From NCBI GenBank assembly GCA_030685235.1, contig MU839081.1:620001-684000 (forward strand): a stretch of 64,000 nucleotides of DNA. Direction: 5' to 3'. Positions 11,326-22,202 of the stretch are shown one piece after another (the first letter of the stretch is position 1; the number at the start of each line of letters is the position of its first letter). A program made the translations under genes and the position numbers. The notes below the pieces were generated by a model. The model was not told the DNA's origin and searched no databases. It worked only from the letters and a program-made list of their open reading frames with translations. Source of the stretch: Copromyces sp. CBS 386.78. Its lineage: Eukaryota > Ascomycota > Sordariomycetes > Sordariales > Sordariaceae.

Positions 11326-12701
11326 CTTTCGAGATCCTTTCCGCCCCAATAGCCTCCGTGCTGCTCAACTTGGTTCCTTATCTGGAGCGTTTCCGAGTAT
11401 AAGCTGGCTGGGCTAGAGGTTGTGGTTTGCTGCGTTTGGTGACGGCCCGATGGTGGTCGCTGGGATGGGGGTTGGCGGTTGCGTTGGCGCGGGTGATGTT
11501 GTAGTGCTGTGGTGCGGTGATGATGACGCCGTTTGGTGGGCGACCTAATAGCAGACTAAGTAGAGGTATGAGTTCGAGTTGTTTGGGGCGATCTCGCGAA
11601 GCGCGCCCTCCTTGCAAGCCTGGAGCAAGCAGCTTTAGCAGCAGCAGCTGGCAGAGTCGCAGTGGATCTAGCTGTAGGCGGGGGATGGGGCTGGGCACTA
11701 GGTATGGGGGTGAGGTGACCTCGTCGTGGGCTTTCCTGGGTCGGGTCAGAGAGTAAGGTAAGCGAGGGCCAATGAGCAAACTGGGCCGTCATTGTCGATA
11801 AATATTTTAATTCAATGGAATGGAAGTTACCTCTATGTACTTGGCGTACGGTGTAGGAAAGAGAGTTCGAGCTTTACAGACCCGGCTTGCTTTGACGGGA
11901 GGTTGTTGAACTGATGAAATTGCAGGTTACGGTTGTGGTCACCAAACGGATAAGGGCCATGAGAGCGGACGACCAACTGAAGGGACCGCCCTGTGCTGTG
12001 CTGTGGTGGGCATTCCTTGGCTGGCGGAAGGCAGCCGGCCACCTACGTGCAATGTCAGGTACCTTGTACCTTCGCACAAGCTCCAGGAGAGCTTCATTGA
12101 GCATTATTATTGGCCAGATTGGCTCAACTGGGTCCACTGCGGCTCGTCACTGACGTTGCTGATGTGCTGCCTGTCGACGACGTCCAGGTACAAGGGTACC
12201 TAGGGAGGTACACTCCCAATAACTACATGTAGTCTAGGGGGGTAGACAACATCACAACCGTATTGTTCACTACTGAGGGAGATGAACCTGAGATATCCCA
12301 CTCAACTTCACCATGGTAACCATGAACGTTGGCTGGATAACTGTTCTTGCTGTGCTCATTCACCGAAGGCATTCTCACGGGCTCTGGATGAACATTGTCT
12401 CCCGAGCACTTGCATGATCTCGAATATCACAAGTCAAACCTTCACTTACTAGCAGTTCATTATAGTTCGGTCCTTGTTTCTTTGACTTATAAATGATTGA
12501 GGCCTCTGCCTAAGCCATGTGACAGGTAGCTCATACCTGGGATAAGCATATAAGTACCCCGAGCTCGTCCAGTACGCCACCACGTATTTTCCATTTCCCA
12601 CCGTCACGAAAGATTACCATACCAATACACACCACCGAGCACTGACGTTCAAACCCCTTGAACCAACCCGATCCTTCCTTTACATGCGGGTTTTAAGTCT
12701 C
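11326..12701. other. Intergenic: RPN3 promoter and TAF12 3' region
   Basis: About 1.4 kb between two leftward genes. The part near 11326-11800 is the RPN3 promoter and leader. A weak inverted repeat (12057-12071 with 12186-12201, one-base indel) contains GGTACC-like palindromes. No credible coding region. Confidence 0.5.
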
Positions 12702-15361
12702 TTAGAGATCTCCCTTGCCAGGCATGACCTTGGCGGCCTGGACCGCGCTCATCTTGGTGATCCACTGCGCATTGGGCTGCACCTTGCGCACCGTCCTGAG
12801 CTCGTCACTAGAGTAGCCAGGGATACGGATGTTGTAGGTGCGCTCCAAAACGAGCTGGATGTCGCGGATCTCGAGAACCTTGGACCCTCTCTCCTTGGCG
12901 TTGCGGGAGGCCGCGTGCAGGACGCTCTCCGTGAAGGAATCGGCGAGACCAAGGACCGACTATAATGTCATGTTAGCTTATCTGATTGTGGGGTGACGAA
13001 TTTGTGATTTTGCTGAGGTGGAAAGATGGACCGCGGACTGCCGCGGATCGAAGGAGCAAAAAAAAGAGAATAAAAAGGTTCCGAAGAACGTACCTCCTCA
13101 ACCTCAGGTGTCAAGAGATTTCCATCCTGGCCCTCAGCCGTACCACCGCACACCTGCCGCACCAGCTCGTCCAGCTTCTTCTTGTTCAGAACCCTCTCAC
13201 CCTCGCCTTCAAGCTGATAGGCCGGCGTCTTCTGCAACACGGGCTGATTCATGACGCCGACACCAGCTGTGCCACCGGTAAGAGTCGGACGACCAGGTGG
13301 GCCTGCAATGGGCGTGGGAATCTGAGTCGCCTTTTCGGGGAGGGTCTTGGCGATGGGGAACTTGGATGCCTGGATGGTCTGCGGCATAGCGTTGGGGTGG
13401 GCGTGGGGATGTCCTTGCGTTGAACCCGCCACGCTGCCCGGAACAGTTGCAGGCGTGCCGCCCGGTGTAGGCACGTTGGTAGCGGGTATAGATCCGGCAC
13501 GTTGCTGGCCCGCGAGGTTCATAGCCGCCGCGTGCGAGAGCGGCTGGTTGGGCGTCCGCTGTGGAGTCTGATGGCGTTGCGAGATTTGGGTGGGCGTTCC
13601 AGTTGCTTGTACGCCAACCATGCCAGAAGGAATTGCCGTGTTGATGGGCGTAGGCACAGGAGTGGGCTGTGAGCCAGGCTCGGTTTTAACAAGGTTCTGG
13701 GCGGCCTGCTGCGGCTGTTGCTGTTGCGGGATAGCAGCTTGGGCGGTCGGAGTTTGGGTGGCGGGTGCCAGATGCGGCTGCGCTTGCTGTGGCTGCCCTT
13801 GAGGTTGTCCCTGTGGTTGAATAGGGGTTTGCGTTTGTTGTTGCTGCTGCTGCTGCTGTTGATGTTGCGGTTGTTGCTGCGGCTGCGGCTGTTGTGGTTG
13901 CTGTTGTTGGTGTTGCATTTGTTGATGCTGTTGCAACTGATTGGCGGCGATTTGAGGTGAGTGAGAGGGCGCAGGGGATGGTTGCGCTCCTTGTTGTGAG
14001 GGCATCCCACCCACGCCCGCCATCTGTCCAGCGTTTTTGGCCGCTTGGATAGCGGCGTTCATGGCGGCTGTGGATGATGCCGTTCCAGTACCCAAGTTTG
14101 GGCCTTGACCTTGAACTTGAGCGGGTGCTTGACCTTGAACCTGTGTTTGTCCTTGCTGAGGGGCCGCCTGAGGTTGCTGGCCTTGTTGTTGCGGTCGTGC
14201 TTGGTTCTGCATCGGCGTAGTGCTCGCCGCAATCGGGACGGCCTTGTTCCCAGATCCCGGCATCGAAAGCGTTAGCGGGGTGTTATGAGGAGGCTTCACT
14301 AGTGTCTGGCGCATTTGGTTGCAAATGTACTTGGAGTCGTTGAACGACTTCTCTGCCATCGCTTTGCGGTTCAACAAACTCTGTTGCTCTTCAGGAGTGA
14401 AAGGCTTCTGGGTGTTCCTCCGTTCCTCCATAACGCTCATAAGATTTACCAGCGTCGTGTTGCTGCCGTGGAGGCCCAGGAACGCCCTCATGTACCTGTT
14501 CCTGCTCTCCTGTTTCCATTTCTCGTGTTCCTGGGCGGGTATGTTTGAAGGTACATTCCATTGCAGTGCCTGAACGTGCTGAAAGACAACCTGGGGAATG
14601 GCTGTCTTGTTTGGCTGTCCCGATGCTGTAGCAGGCTGTCCTGGACGAACAACGCCTGCGGTGTTCACGGGAGTACTGGGAGCGATCTGCGACGGTGTCG
14701 GCGATTGCTGAACACTGCCGAGCTGTGCAGTCTGTCCACCTTGTTGGGACAGTTGCTGTTGGCCCTGTTGCTGCTGCATTTGTGGTGGTTGTTGCTGCTG
14801 AAGTGGTTGTTTGGCCTGGATCTGGTGCTGGGGTGGTTGTTGCTGTTGCTGTTGTTGTAGCTGTGGTTGTTGCTGTTGGAGCTGCTGTTGCTGTACTTGA
14901 CCGGGCTGTTGTTGGCCAGGCTGTTGTTGTTGCTGCTGTTGTGGTGATGGTTGTCCCTGAGGCTGTCCCTGAGGCTGTCCCTGAGGCTGTGCCTGTTGAT
15001 TCTGCTGCTGCTGCTGCAGTTGTTGCTGTCGCAACTGCTGTTGTTTCATTTGCACGAATCGCGCATGTTCCTGCTTCTTCTGCACCAACTTTTCCTGCAG
15101 CATCTTGCTAAACGACTCGATACTACGCCTAGCCTGGAGCTTCTCTTGCGATCCTTCGGGATGTTCCTCAAATGTCTTCCAGTATGTGGCCAATCCGGTT
15201 TGATAGCTAGCCTTTTCCTCGGCGGTCAAGAACTGGATGCTTGGTATCTGTTCGGGACGTATCATTATGCTTGACTGTGGTCTGGGAGCGACACCGGGAG
15301 GTTGAGTGTTGGGCTGCGCCGGCCCCTGGCCGGGCTGGCCTTGACCGGGCATTTGATTCAT
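12702..15361 (-). CDS. TAF12: TFIID/SAGA subunit TAF12 (histone fold) with Gln-rich N-terminus, 841 aa
   Basis: Histone-fold protein that pairs with TAF4 in TFIID and its partner in SAGA; acts in transcription initiation in the nucleus. Two exons, 13094-15361 and 12702-12959, across a 134-nt phase-0 intron. The histone fold is split by the intron: [16 protein letters not shown] near residues 724-739, then [20 protein letters not shown] and [20 protein letters not shown] in the last exon, followed by the usual end [16 protein letters not shown]. Residues about 110-280 and 400-600 are strongly Gln/Pro-rich (runs such as QQQQQQQ), as in yeast TAF12. Between them lies a more ordered segment around [24 protein letters not shown]. 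Metazoan TAF12 is only about 160 aa, so most of this protein is fungal extension. The start MNQMPGQGQ at 15361 is followed at once by PGQ-rich sequence; an ATG 60 bases upstream is possible but unconvincing. Confidence 0.94.
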
Positions 15362-17018
15362 TGTGGTTTCTTTGTGCACCCTAAGTCTGGTGTCCCGAGT
15401 TCTTTTAGACCGTGATCGCACAATCGGGATGGTTGAGCAGAATATCGACAGCAGGAGCTACGTGTTATTGCCTCAGCGATAGGTATGAGGGAGAGAGCGG
15501 ATGGCGAGACAGAAACTTCCAAATATATAGGTACGCTCGCGAGGCTCTGTCGATGCGGTACGGTACTACTGAACAGTCCTGCGCAGCTTTAGAAATCAGC
15601 AGGCATGCGCAATTGAAAACGTGCCCGGGGGTTTGCTACCTTCCCAAGAACTACTGGAGAATAGACCGGTATTATTGGTTGCGGCTTTGGGGTTTCGATG
15701 GAAGATCACGGGAGGCGTTGTTAGCGATTGGACTTCGATCCGAAAGTTGAAGTTGTTCTTTGATGAATAGCATCTAAAATCGGTTTCGCCATCCACTGAC
15801 CTGCTCTCGGGGCATGTGGCTGTAACGCAGACATTCACGCTCTATTGAGCGCGCAACGCGACGTGTTCATTGGCTAAGCCACACCTGTTTACAGTATATA
15901 TCCATGTTAAGATTGCTAGTGTACAAGCTGGGTGTGGCGCCCTTAGGAAGTTATCCCAAGACCCAATAGCACTGCATCAAACGTATACACTGTAGAGTTG
16001 GACATATGCGTCATTCGGTTCGAAGAGATGGAAATTTTGTTCACTACGATTCCTGATATTGCCCAGAGCCCCATCATGTCGTTATCATCTACTTCAAGCA
16101 ACAAGTGTCCGCTCCATCCCACCCAATCATCCACTTCACCTTCTTGGTCAATCAGTAGTTGTAATCGCGGCGCCTGACTACTTGTAAGATTCGTCTTGTC
16201 TTTTTGTCTGGAACCTTTCTTTGCTTCTCACTCTTTCAAACTCAGAAGGATTATTTATCGGCTTACTGTATCACACCCGAGACTATTAGGTGGTCTTGTA
16301 GAGAGACGGGAGTTGAGAGGTTGGGTGCCTGAAGGTTCAACCGTACAAAAACAGAGAGCTATAACATACATTTACCTCTTTACGTGACTATGCTGTATAT
16401 GAGCCAGAGCTTGCTATCCTTGATACTCCAAATGCCAACCCGGTTCGTAATATGAGAAGAAATGGGAAACCGTCGAATACAAGAAGATGATTGAGGGTTG
16501 AGCAAAAGCCTTTTATAACGGCCCAAATCTGCCGTTCATAGAACTCGCATGGTAAATATGTCATTGTACCCAACAAAGACTGATCCGTTCTCTCAATGCA
16601 GTCCCATCATAAGTATTGATGCAGTCGCAAGCTCCTTTGCACGCTATAAGACCAACTCCTAAACCAGGAAGCATCCGTACTCCAAGGTAAACCCCCATGT
16701 CGAAACCGCTAGCTTGAGAAATGCAAAGCCGTTGTGTTGTATGAAAGTCGATCCTTTGCCCCCAGTCCACGTTATTCTCTTGTAGAGTGAAGACCATAAA
16801 GCCCACCTACTATCGTATTTTGTCTTGGCATATCATCATCGCCATTTATGTCTATCGTGGTATCCATTGCCCCTTTGTGCTTCTTTCTATATCATGTTCA
16901 TTAGTTCGTTGTTTTCGTAAAGTCGTCAGACCGGTCTTCAGTTGATACAAAAAGGTTTGTTGTTTTGGCCGAGTACCGCTGTCTGTGAGAGCCCCATCAG
17001 ACGAAGGCTTCATGCCGC
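15362..17018. other. Intergenic, TAF12 promoter and downstream region of unknown gene
   Basis: 1.66 kb with only short, composition-poor reading frames on both strands. It holds the TAF12 promoter and leader (next to 15361) and the 3' region of the leftward gene ending at 17019. I see no repeat or RNA gene. Confidence 0.5.
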
Positions 17019-17987
17019 TCACGAGGAATCGATATCCATCACACATTCGTAGTAAGGCAGTTCCCTAGACCACGTTGATTGATCAACGAGAATCTCCTCA
17101 ATGCTCGAATCCGGCTCCTCAATTTCATCGATCCTCGGCGGCGGCATCGGATCCGAGACTTGCACGCTTCCGCGGCGGCGGTCACCGACTCTCCGGTAAA
17201 TGCGGCGTGCGCTGGGGGAGGAGCCAAGCTCATGTGCACTAAAGAAACGTTTAAACTCCCTGGAATCGCCGAGTTCCGAGTCGCTGCCCATGCTCTCGCT
17301 GAAAGTTCGCTTGCCAATGCTGCCCGAAGTCATCCGCTTGCGTCTCCGCTCCTCTCGCTGTCGCCTCAGGATCTCGCGGTGCTCGGCCTCTTCGATGTCG
17401 GTTCCTGAGTCGGAATCATCACTGCAGTTCAGATGGCCGAGGTTGTACATGACGTTTTCATCGACTTCTCCTCGAAGACATCGGGACCGAGACCGACTTC
17501 GTTCCGATTCGGCGTCCTCGATGGTATCCGGATAGATTACAGGAACGCCGGCGTTGTCGTCATCGTCGCCGCTGCCGTCACTCATCTCCTCAACAATGAG
17601 GTTGCAATTCGTCACGATGCGTCCCGGCCGGATTGGCGGTGGAGACGGCGACTGTGACGGCGACGGCGACGGTTGCATGGATCGCGGAAGACTGTCTGGA
17701 CCCAGATCGTCTTCGTCGGAATCGGATGGGGCTGCCGAGAATGTGCTGCGGGATTGTGGTGAAAGCTGATCCGGGTCTATTGCTCGGGTAAAGCTAAAGC
17801 TGGGGCCGTGAAGGCCGTCTGGCCGGAGTACGGTGATGGACGGCATTGGCGGAGGGGAAAGTTGCCCGTGTGGCGGCATTGGCCCGTGCCAAGGACTGCC
17901 CTTCCGGCTGGAGCCCGGGGACAATGGTGGGGACGAGGGTGCCGCACCCTGGGGCATGACTTTGATATTTGGGTTTGATGGCCACAT
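17019..17987 (-). CDS. Acidic, Ser/Arg-rich protein of unknown function, 322 aa
   Basis: Single-exon gene with no domain I can name. The N-terminus MWPSNPNIKVMPQG is followed by a Pro/Ser-rich stretch with SPPLSPGSSRKGSP, then SFTRAIDPDQLSP, a Ser-Pro run, and a core that looks ordered: RPGRIVTNCNLIVEEMSDGS, VIYPDTIEDAESERSRSRSR, ENVMYNLGHLNCSDDSDSGT and a basic helix EAEHREILRRQREERRRKRM. The C-terminus is acidic (IEEPDSSIEEILVDQ) and ends YYECVMDIDSS. The basic helix could be a nuclear localisation signal, and the many SP sites suggest phosphorylation; both are inference. From memory, similar proteins starting MWP occur in other filamentous ascomycetes, which would make it a conserved but uncharacterised family. 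No signal peptide or membrane segment. Confidence 0.7.
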   Translation of the reverse strand: MWPSNPNIKVMPQGAAPSSPPLSPGSSRKGSPWHGPMPPHGQLSPPPMPSITVLRPDGLHGPSFSFTRAIDPDQLSPQSRSTFSAAPSDSDEDDLGPDSLPRSMQPSPSPSQSPSPPPIRPGRIVTNCNLIVEEMSDGSGDDDDNAGVPVIYPDTIEDAESERSRSRSRCLRGEVDENVMYNLGHLNCSDDSDSGTDIEEAEHREILRRQREERRRKRMTSGSIGKRTFSESMGSDSELGDSREFKRFFSAHELGSSPSARRIYRRVGDRRRGSVQVSDPMPPPRIDEIEEPDSSIEEILVDQSTWSRELPYYECVMDIDSS

Positions 17988-18560
17988 GATGGGCTCGGTA
18001 GGCTGGTATTATGTGAAGTTGGTGAATTTTTTTAAAAAAAATACTGCGTCCGGTTTGCTATTGCTTTTCTTTTAAAAACAAAAGTGACGAGCCCGGACTT
18101 GATAGACTGATAAGTGGTTTTGCCGTAGGTGTGGGGTACGGATGCCGCTATGACGATGCCGGTGTAAAATACCTTGGATTTCGGGGTGAACAAGTGGTAC
18201 GCTACCAACGACAGAAGAAACCTCCGGCTGGGAGATTGAAAAGGCCTTTGGTTGCTGGTCATGATAGTACTGTCTGATGCGAATTGGACCCAGGGTTCAG
18301 CACGGGATTGGTGAGAACCCAAATTCCGATCAGGGCATGGACCAGTAGATGACGGATGCTGTTCGGTGTATGGAGAGAACGGCTGGATGGCGAGATATAT
18401 GTATCCCTCTGTCAGAGATGCCGTTTTTGCCCTTTCCCAGAGCTGCGGGAGGGATGACAAGGAAATGCCTGCGGTTGGACTGTTGCCAATGGGGGGACGG
18501 GAGCCGTAACCTATGGGAAGATGCCGACAGACCTTGCCCACTGTGTAAGCTGGGATCGGC

Positions 18561-18875
18561 TACCCGTGCCACGCCCCCACTTTTTGGGATCTCGCCAGAC
18601 TCGCACCCCGACTTATAGCGCATCCCATCAACCAATTGAAGCAAAAAGAAAACTATAAGTGGAATCAAGAAATTGCATTGAATTTGACGAGTTTTTCTTA
18701 TTCTTTTTTTTTACTGCGTTGGAAAAAGTTGAGTTTTGGCCTATATATCGAGCCTAAAACACCACCTCTAACCCTAACCTGGCCGTTGTGCTGGGTTGGC
18801 CGTACTGGTCGTGAGCACCCACTTTAGGAGGTGCGAGTTAACGAGAACCGAAAAAGTGGGGGCGTGGCACGGGTA
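18561..18875. mobile_element. MITE-like inverted-repeat element 1 (315 bp)
   Basis: A perfect 25-bp inverted repeat (18561-18585 against 18851-18875) starts TACCCGTGCCACGCC and ends with its complement. Similarity continues inward for about 25 more bases with a few mismatches, including a shared ACTCGCACC. Both outer ends are TA, which fits the TA target duplication of Tc1/mariner-type elements. It has no coding capacity, so it would be non-autonomous. The interior contains an AT-rich centre and a short CTAACCCTAACC. Confidence 0.75.
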
Positions 18876-19309
18876 TATCGAAAGCTTATCCTGACAGGCG
18901 GGATACGATCCTTTTGTGCTCGGCGGTGCAAAGGCGCAGGAGAGCCGCAGGGTGAAGGAAGAATATTCCGAAAGAAGCGTTATCTCTTGAGCGGCTTTTA
19001 TGAGAGGTAAGAAAAAAAAAAGAAGGTCTACCACTCTGGATATGTGTGGAATGCAACGCAACTTGATCACAACTCAGTGACGGGCTCCATTTTTCAGGTA
19101 CGCGGGTACTACGTTCGCTGTTAATGGGCACCGTATGTACATAGCTCTTGGGAGTCAGCATACGACACCAGAGTATGTATCGTGCTCTGAGCGAGAAAAG
19201 CCGCAACATGTGCTCGTTGCCACCACTCGGCTCGGCGTCCTGGTATAAAACAAGTGATATCGGGGAGAGTAGCGGCACCTTGGGCAGCAATACTACGGGT
19301 ACCCCAGAC

Positions 19310-19365
19310 TACTCGTCTGGGCTAACGCACGGGGTCGCAGAGGGCGTTTCTAGCCCAGACGAGTA
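19310..19365. repeat. 15-bp perfect hairpin
   Basis: TACTCGTCTGGGCTA at 19310-19324 is the exact complement of 19351-19365, with a 26-base loop. Not followed by a T-run. Function unknown; it could be the remains of a small inverted-repeat element. Confidence 0.6.
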
Positions 19366-20398
19366 TTCCCCGTCCATGTTGGGATCGTGAAACAAACGCA
19401 GACTGGAAACATCAATGGCAGGGAGGGCCGACTCTCGGCGTAGAGGCGGACAGTGAGATAGACAGACAAGGAGGAAAAGCCGATTTCATCTCGTATCTAG
19501 CTAGTGCCGTGCCATGCTGGTAGAGCAATCTCTCAACTTGAGGTACTGCATCCACTTGTCAGTCGTGTCAAGCGTCTATACGCAAAGGCGCAAGAGGCAA
19601 GAGAGCGCAAAGTCAGGGACCAGGGCTTCATATGATAAATATCATGGCCAGCGCAGTTGTCTCCAGGGGTTCTCGGATGAGTGAGCGAGGTGAGCTAGTG
19701 AGCAGGGGAGATTACGGGCGAATGGTGATGAGGAATGGTCGACACAAGACCGAAGACTAAGGGACCGGCAGCAAAGTACCTACAGCAGTAGGGTCACAAC
19801 GCAGAGGCAGCACCGTACGCCGTATGTACATCCGATTAGTGTATGTGTAGGTATACAGACAACATGAAAGTCGCATGAAAGTGCAGCAGCAGCAGCTCGG
19901 TGGAATGTGGGGTTGTGTGTGCTGTGGCGGGAGTGAGTGGTGAACTTGTGCTTTGAGGGGCTTGTGAGGTTGCATCACAGATGATGATTCCGCAGATGCG
20001 TGCCCAGGCCCGTTGAGCATTGAAAAGCACGCATTGGCGCAGATATGGTGGCGGGACTGTACCAATTCACACCTTGATGATGGAGGGCTCGCTTGAGCAA
20101 ATGTTCGGGTTTGATAGACACAGGCTAGGTAAGGTATTAGCGGGAATGTCGACAATGACACACCTCAGCGGTGATGGGCAAAGGAAGGAAACGGAAGAGG
20201 TTCACGTCCCCGAGCTCTCGCCGGGCTCACCGCGGGACAGAACACGTGGAAAGGCCACGGCAACTTGCACCTGGCAGCCGCTGCTGTACACCGCCGAATG
20301 CCATTGTCCAGTTTGCACGTCAGTTGCGAAGTGAAACTGCCAAAGGTGGGCGGAGCGGACACCCGACGGTCAAAGTAAAACAACGGAGGACGGGGATG

Positions 20399-20577
20399 TG
20401 TCAGATTAGAGGGTGGATATCTGGGTTTCTGGCCATACTCAATCTGGGTTAGCCGCCCAGCCCCCTAGATTACTGGTTTCTGGGACCCTCTAGGATACTC
20501 CAGCACCCCCCAACCTTCTAGGCGAGTCAGTTACACACATTCTTCAATTAATTAATTCTGCACAGTCACATTTAACA
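20399..20577 (+). repeat. 5' LTR of the copia element (179 bp)
   Basis: Same length as the 3' LTR; 13 substitutions and no indels separate them. This copy carries the derived T or A at LTR positions 94, 142, 151, 155, 174 and 176, that is only in its internal half. It keeps the canonical TG start but its ATCTGACA end has become ATTTAACA. Confidence 0.95.
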
Positions 20578-22202
20578 ATTAACAATCTAATTTACATATT
20601 TACAATAGAAGCGCTACAATAATCGATACAAATAATATCCCTATGAAACCAATAACGTTAACTATATCTTTATTAAAAGAATCCACTAATAAAGCCGTTA
20701 CAATCGTCCTCAAGACCTAAAGCGACTAACCCAATTAGTATAAAGCCCTTAAACGACTAACTAGAAGTAACCAAGACTTTAGCAATTAATTACTTAAAAA
20801 TAGGCCTATAATCCAAAGGGTCCTACCTCCCAAGCCAGAAGATTTCTTCCTTATAAAGCCCGCGAAAAATCGTATATTAACGGCAAAAAAAAAATTTATT
20901 AAATATAATAGAGGAATCCGGATTAAGAAAGTTATAGTGACTACGACAATTATAATAATTACTATTACAATCCAAACCTAAATTCAAACCCAAATTAACG
21001 AAAACGGTTCGGAAACCACCGCTACCGCCCAACTCTAATAAAAAACTAAGTAAAATTCTAACGAAGAAAATCTTAAAAAAGAAGATAAATACCGTACCGA
21101 ATAAAATATTAAAGAGAATATAATAATTAACCCTACTACAAATCTTACCACAAAAAGAAAAGCTATTTACGACTAGGCCAATAATACGTATAATACCTAT
21201 TATAAATATTAGAAGGACTTTGACGACGTTAATACAAAAGTCCGCAATTAAATAAATACTTATATCACCAACTACTTCGCCGATATTGCTTTCGAATAAG
21301 ATAAATCTACTTGTAAATAATTAAAACAAATTAAATACTAAATTAACTACCGGCCTATCGACTAAATCGCCACCGCCCAGCGAAAATACCAGGCCTTTAT
21401 TAAAGAAACCGCTAAGAAGCTACCTAAAGATTTCAAAAAATAGGTTTTAAATTAGGAAGTCCTTATTACCTATAATAAAAAATTAAATATTAACGAAGCT
21501 ACCTCCCCTACCATATAGTTTACTAATTTTTTTAATATAACCCGCGAATATAAACCTATTTAAATAAGTAATATTTAAAAGTTTAATTGCGACTTAGAAG
21601 ATTCGTCCTTAAATTATAAAAATGTATCCGCTAATTTTAAAAGGGTCGGTATACTAAAACGTACTGTACTACCAACTAGTAAGAAAACTATAATTCGTAA
21701 CGCCTAAAATACTAGTTAATTTAATTCGAAAGAGTTTATACTTAAGAAGGAGGACGTTCCTAATTCTAATTGTAAAAAGAAGCGGAAAATATATATAAAG
21801 AAAAAACGCGGCGCAAATAAAAACGTAAATAATTCTTCACAGCCGAAAAAGAGAGGGGAATCCGCACCGCTATATAAAGTATATAAACGAAACCCTCACC
21901 CAATAATACGCTACTAATATTTAATACCTAAAATAAAAGATAACCCTACTTAGAAGCTTAATAACTCTATTCAAAAATTTATTAACGAAAATCTCGAAAA
22001 ATTTCCCGAAATCGGTAAAAAAATAGAGAAAGCCAGGAACCAAATATAGGACCACTTTATTACTTTTATGTAAACTGCTACTTTAAAGGCCTAAAAACGA
22101 CGAAAAATCGGCACTTACGATTTAATATTTCTTATTAAATAAAGTACTTTTAATACGAATAATGGAAAAGATACCTACTTACTCAAAAATTCAATAATCC
22201 TC

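Larger units (their letters stand above)
17988..20393. other. Gene-free stretch upstream of retrotransposon
   Basis: 2.4 kb from the start of the unknown gene to the copia element. It contains a TA-flanked inverted-repeat element (18561-18875) and a 15-bp hairpin (19310-19365), listed separately. Remaining reading frames are under 140 codons, overlap in several frames and show no recognisable protein. Confidence 0.5.

Noticed and set aside
12057..12201. Possible fifth inverted-repeat element
   Set aside because: Arms are only 15-16 bp with an indel and are built on GGTACC palindromes, so chance pairing is likely.
15412..15750. 112-codon + strand open frame upstream of TAF12
   Set aside because: Overlaps the TAF12 promoter, odd composition, no signal peptide or domain.
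18765..18782. Telomere-like CTAACCCTAACC, and CCCTAACCCTAA near 41009
   Set aside because: Only about two units each, inside ordinary sequence; too short for an interstitial telomere.
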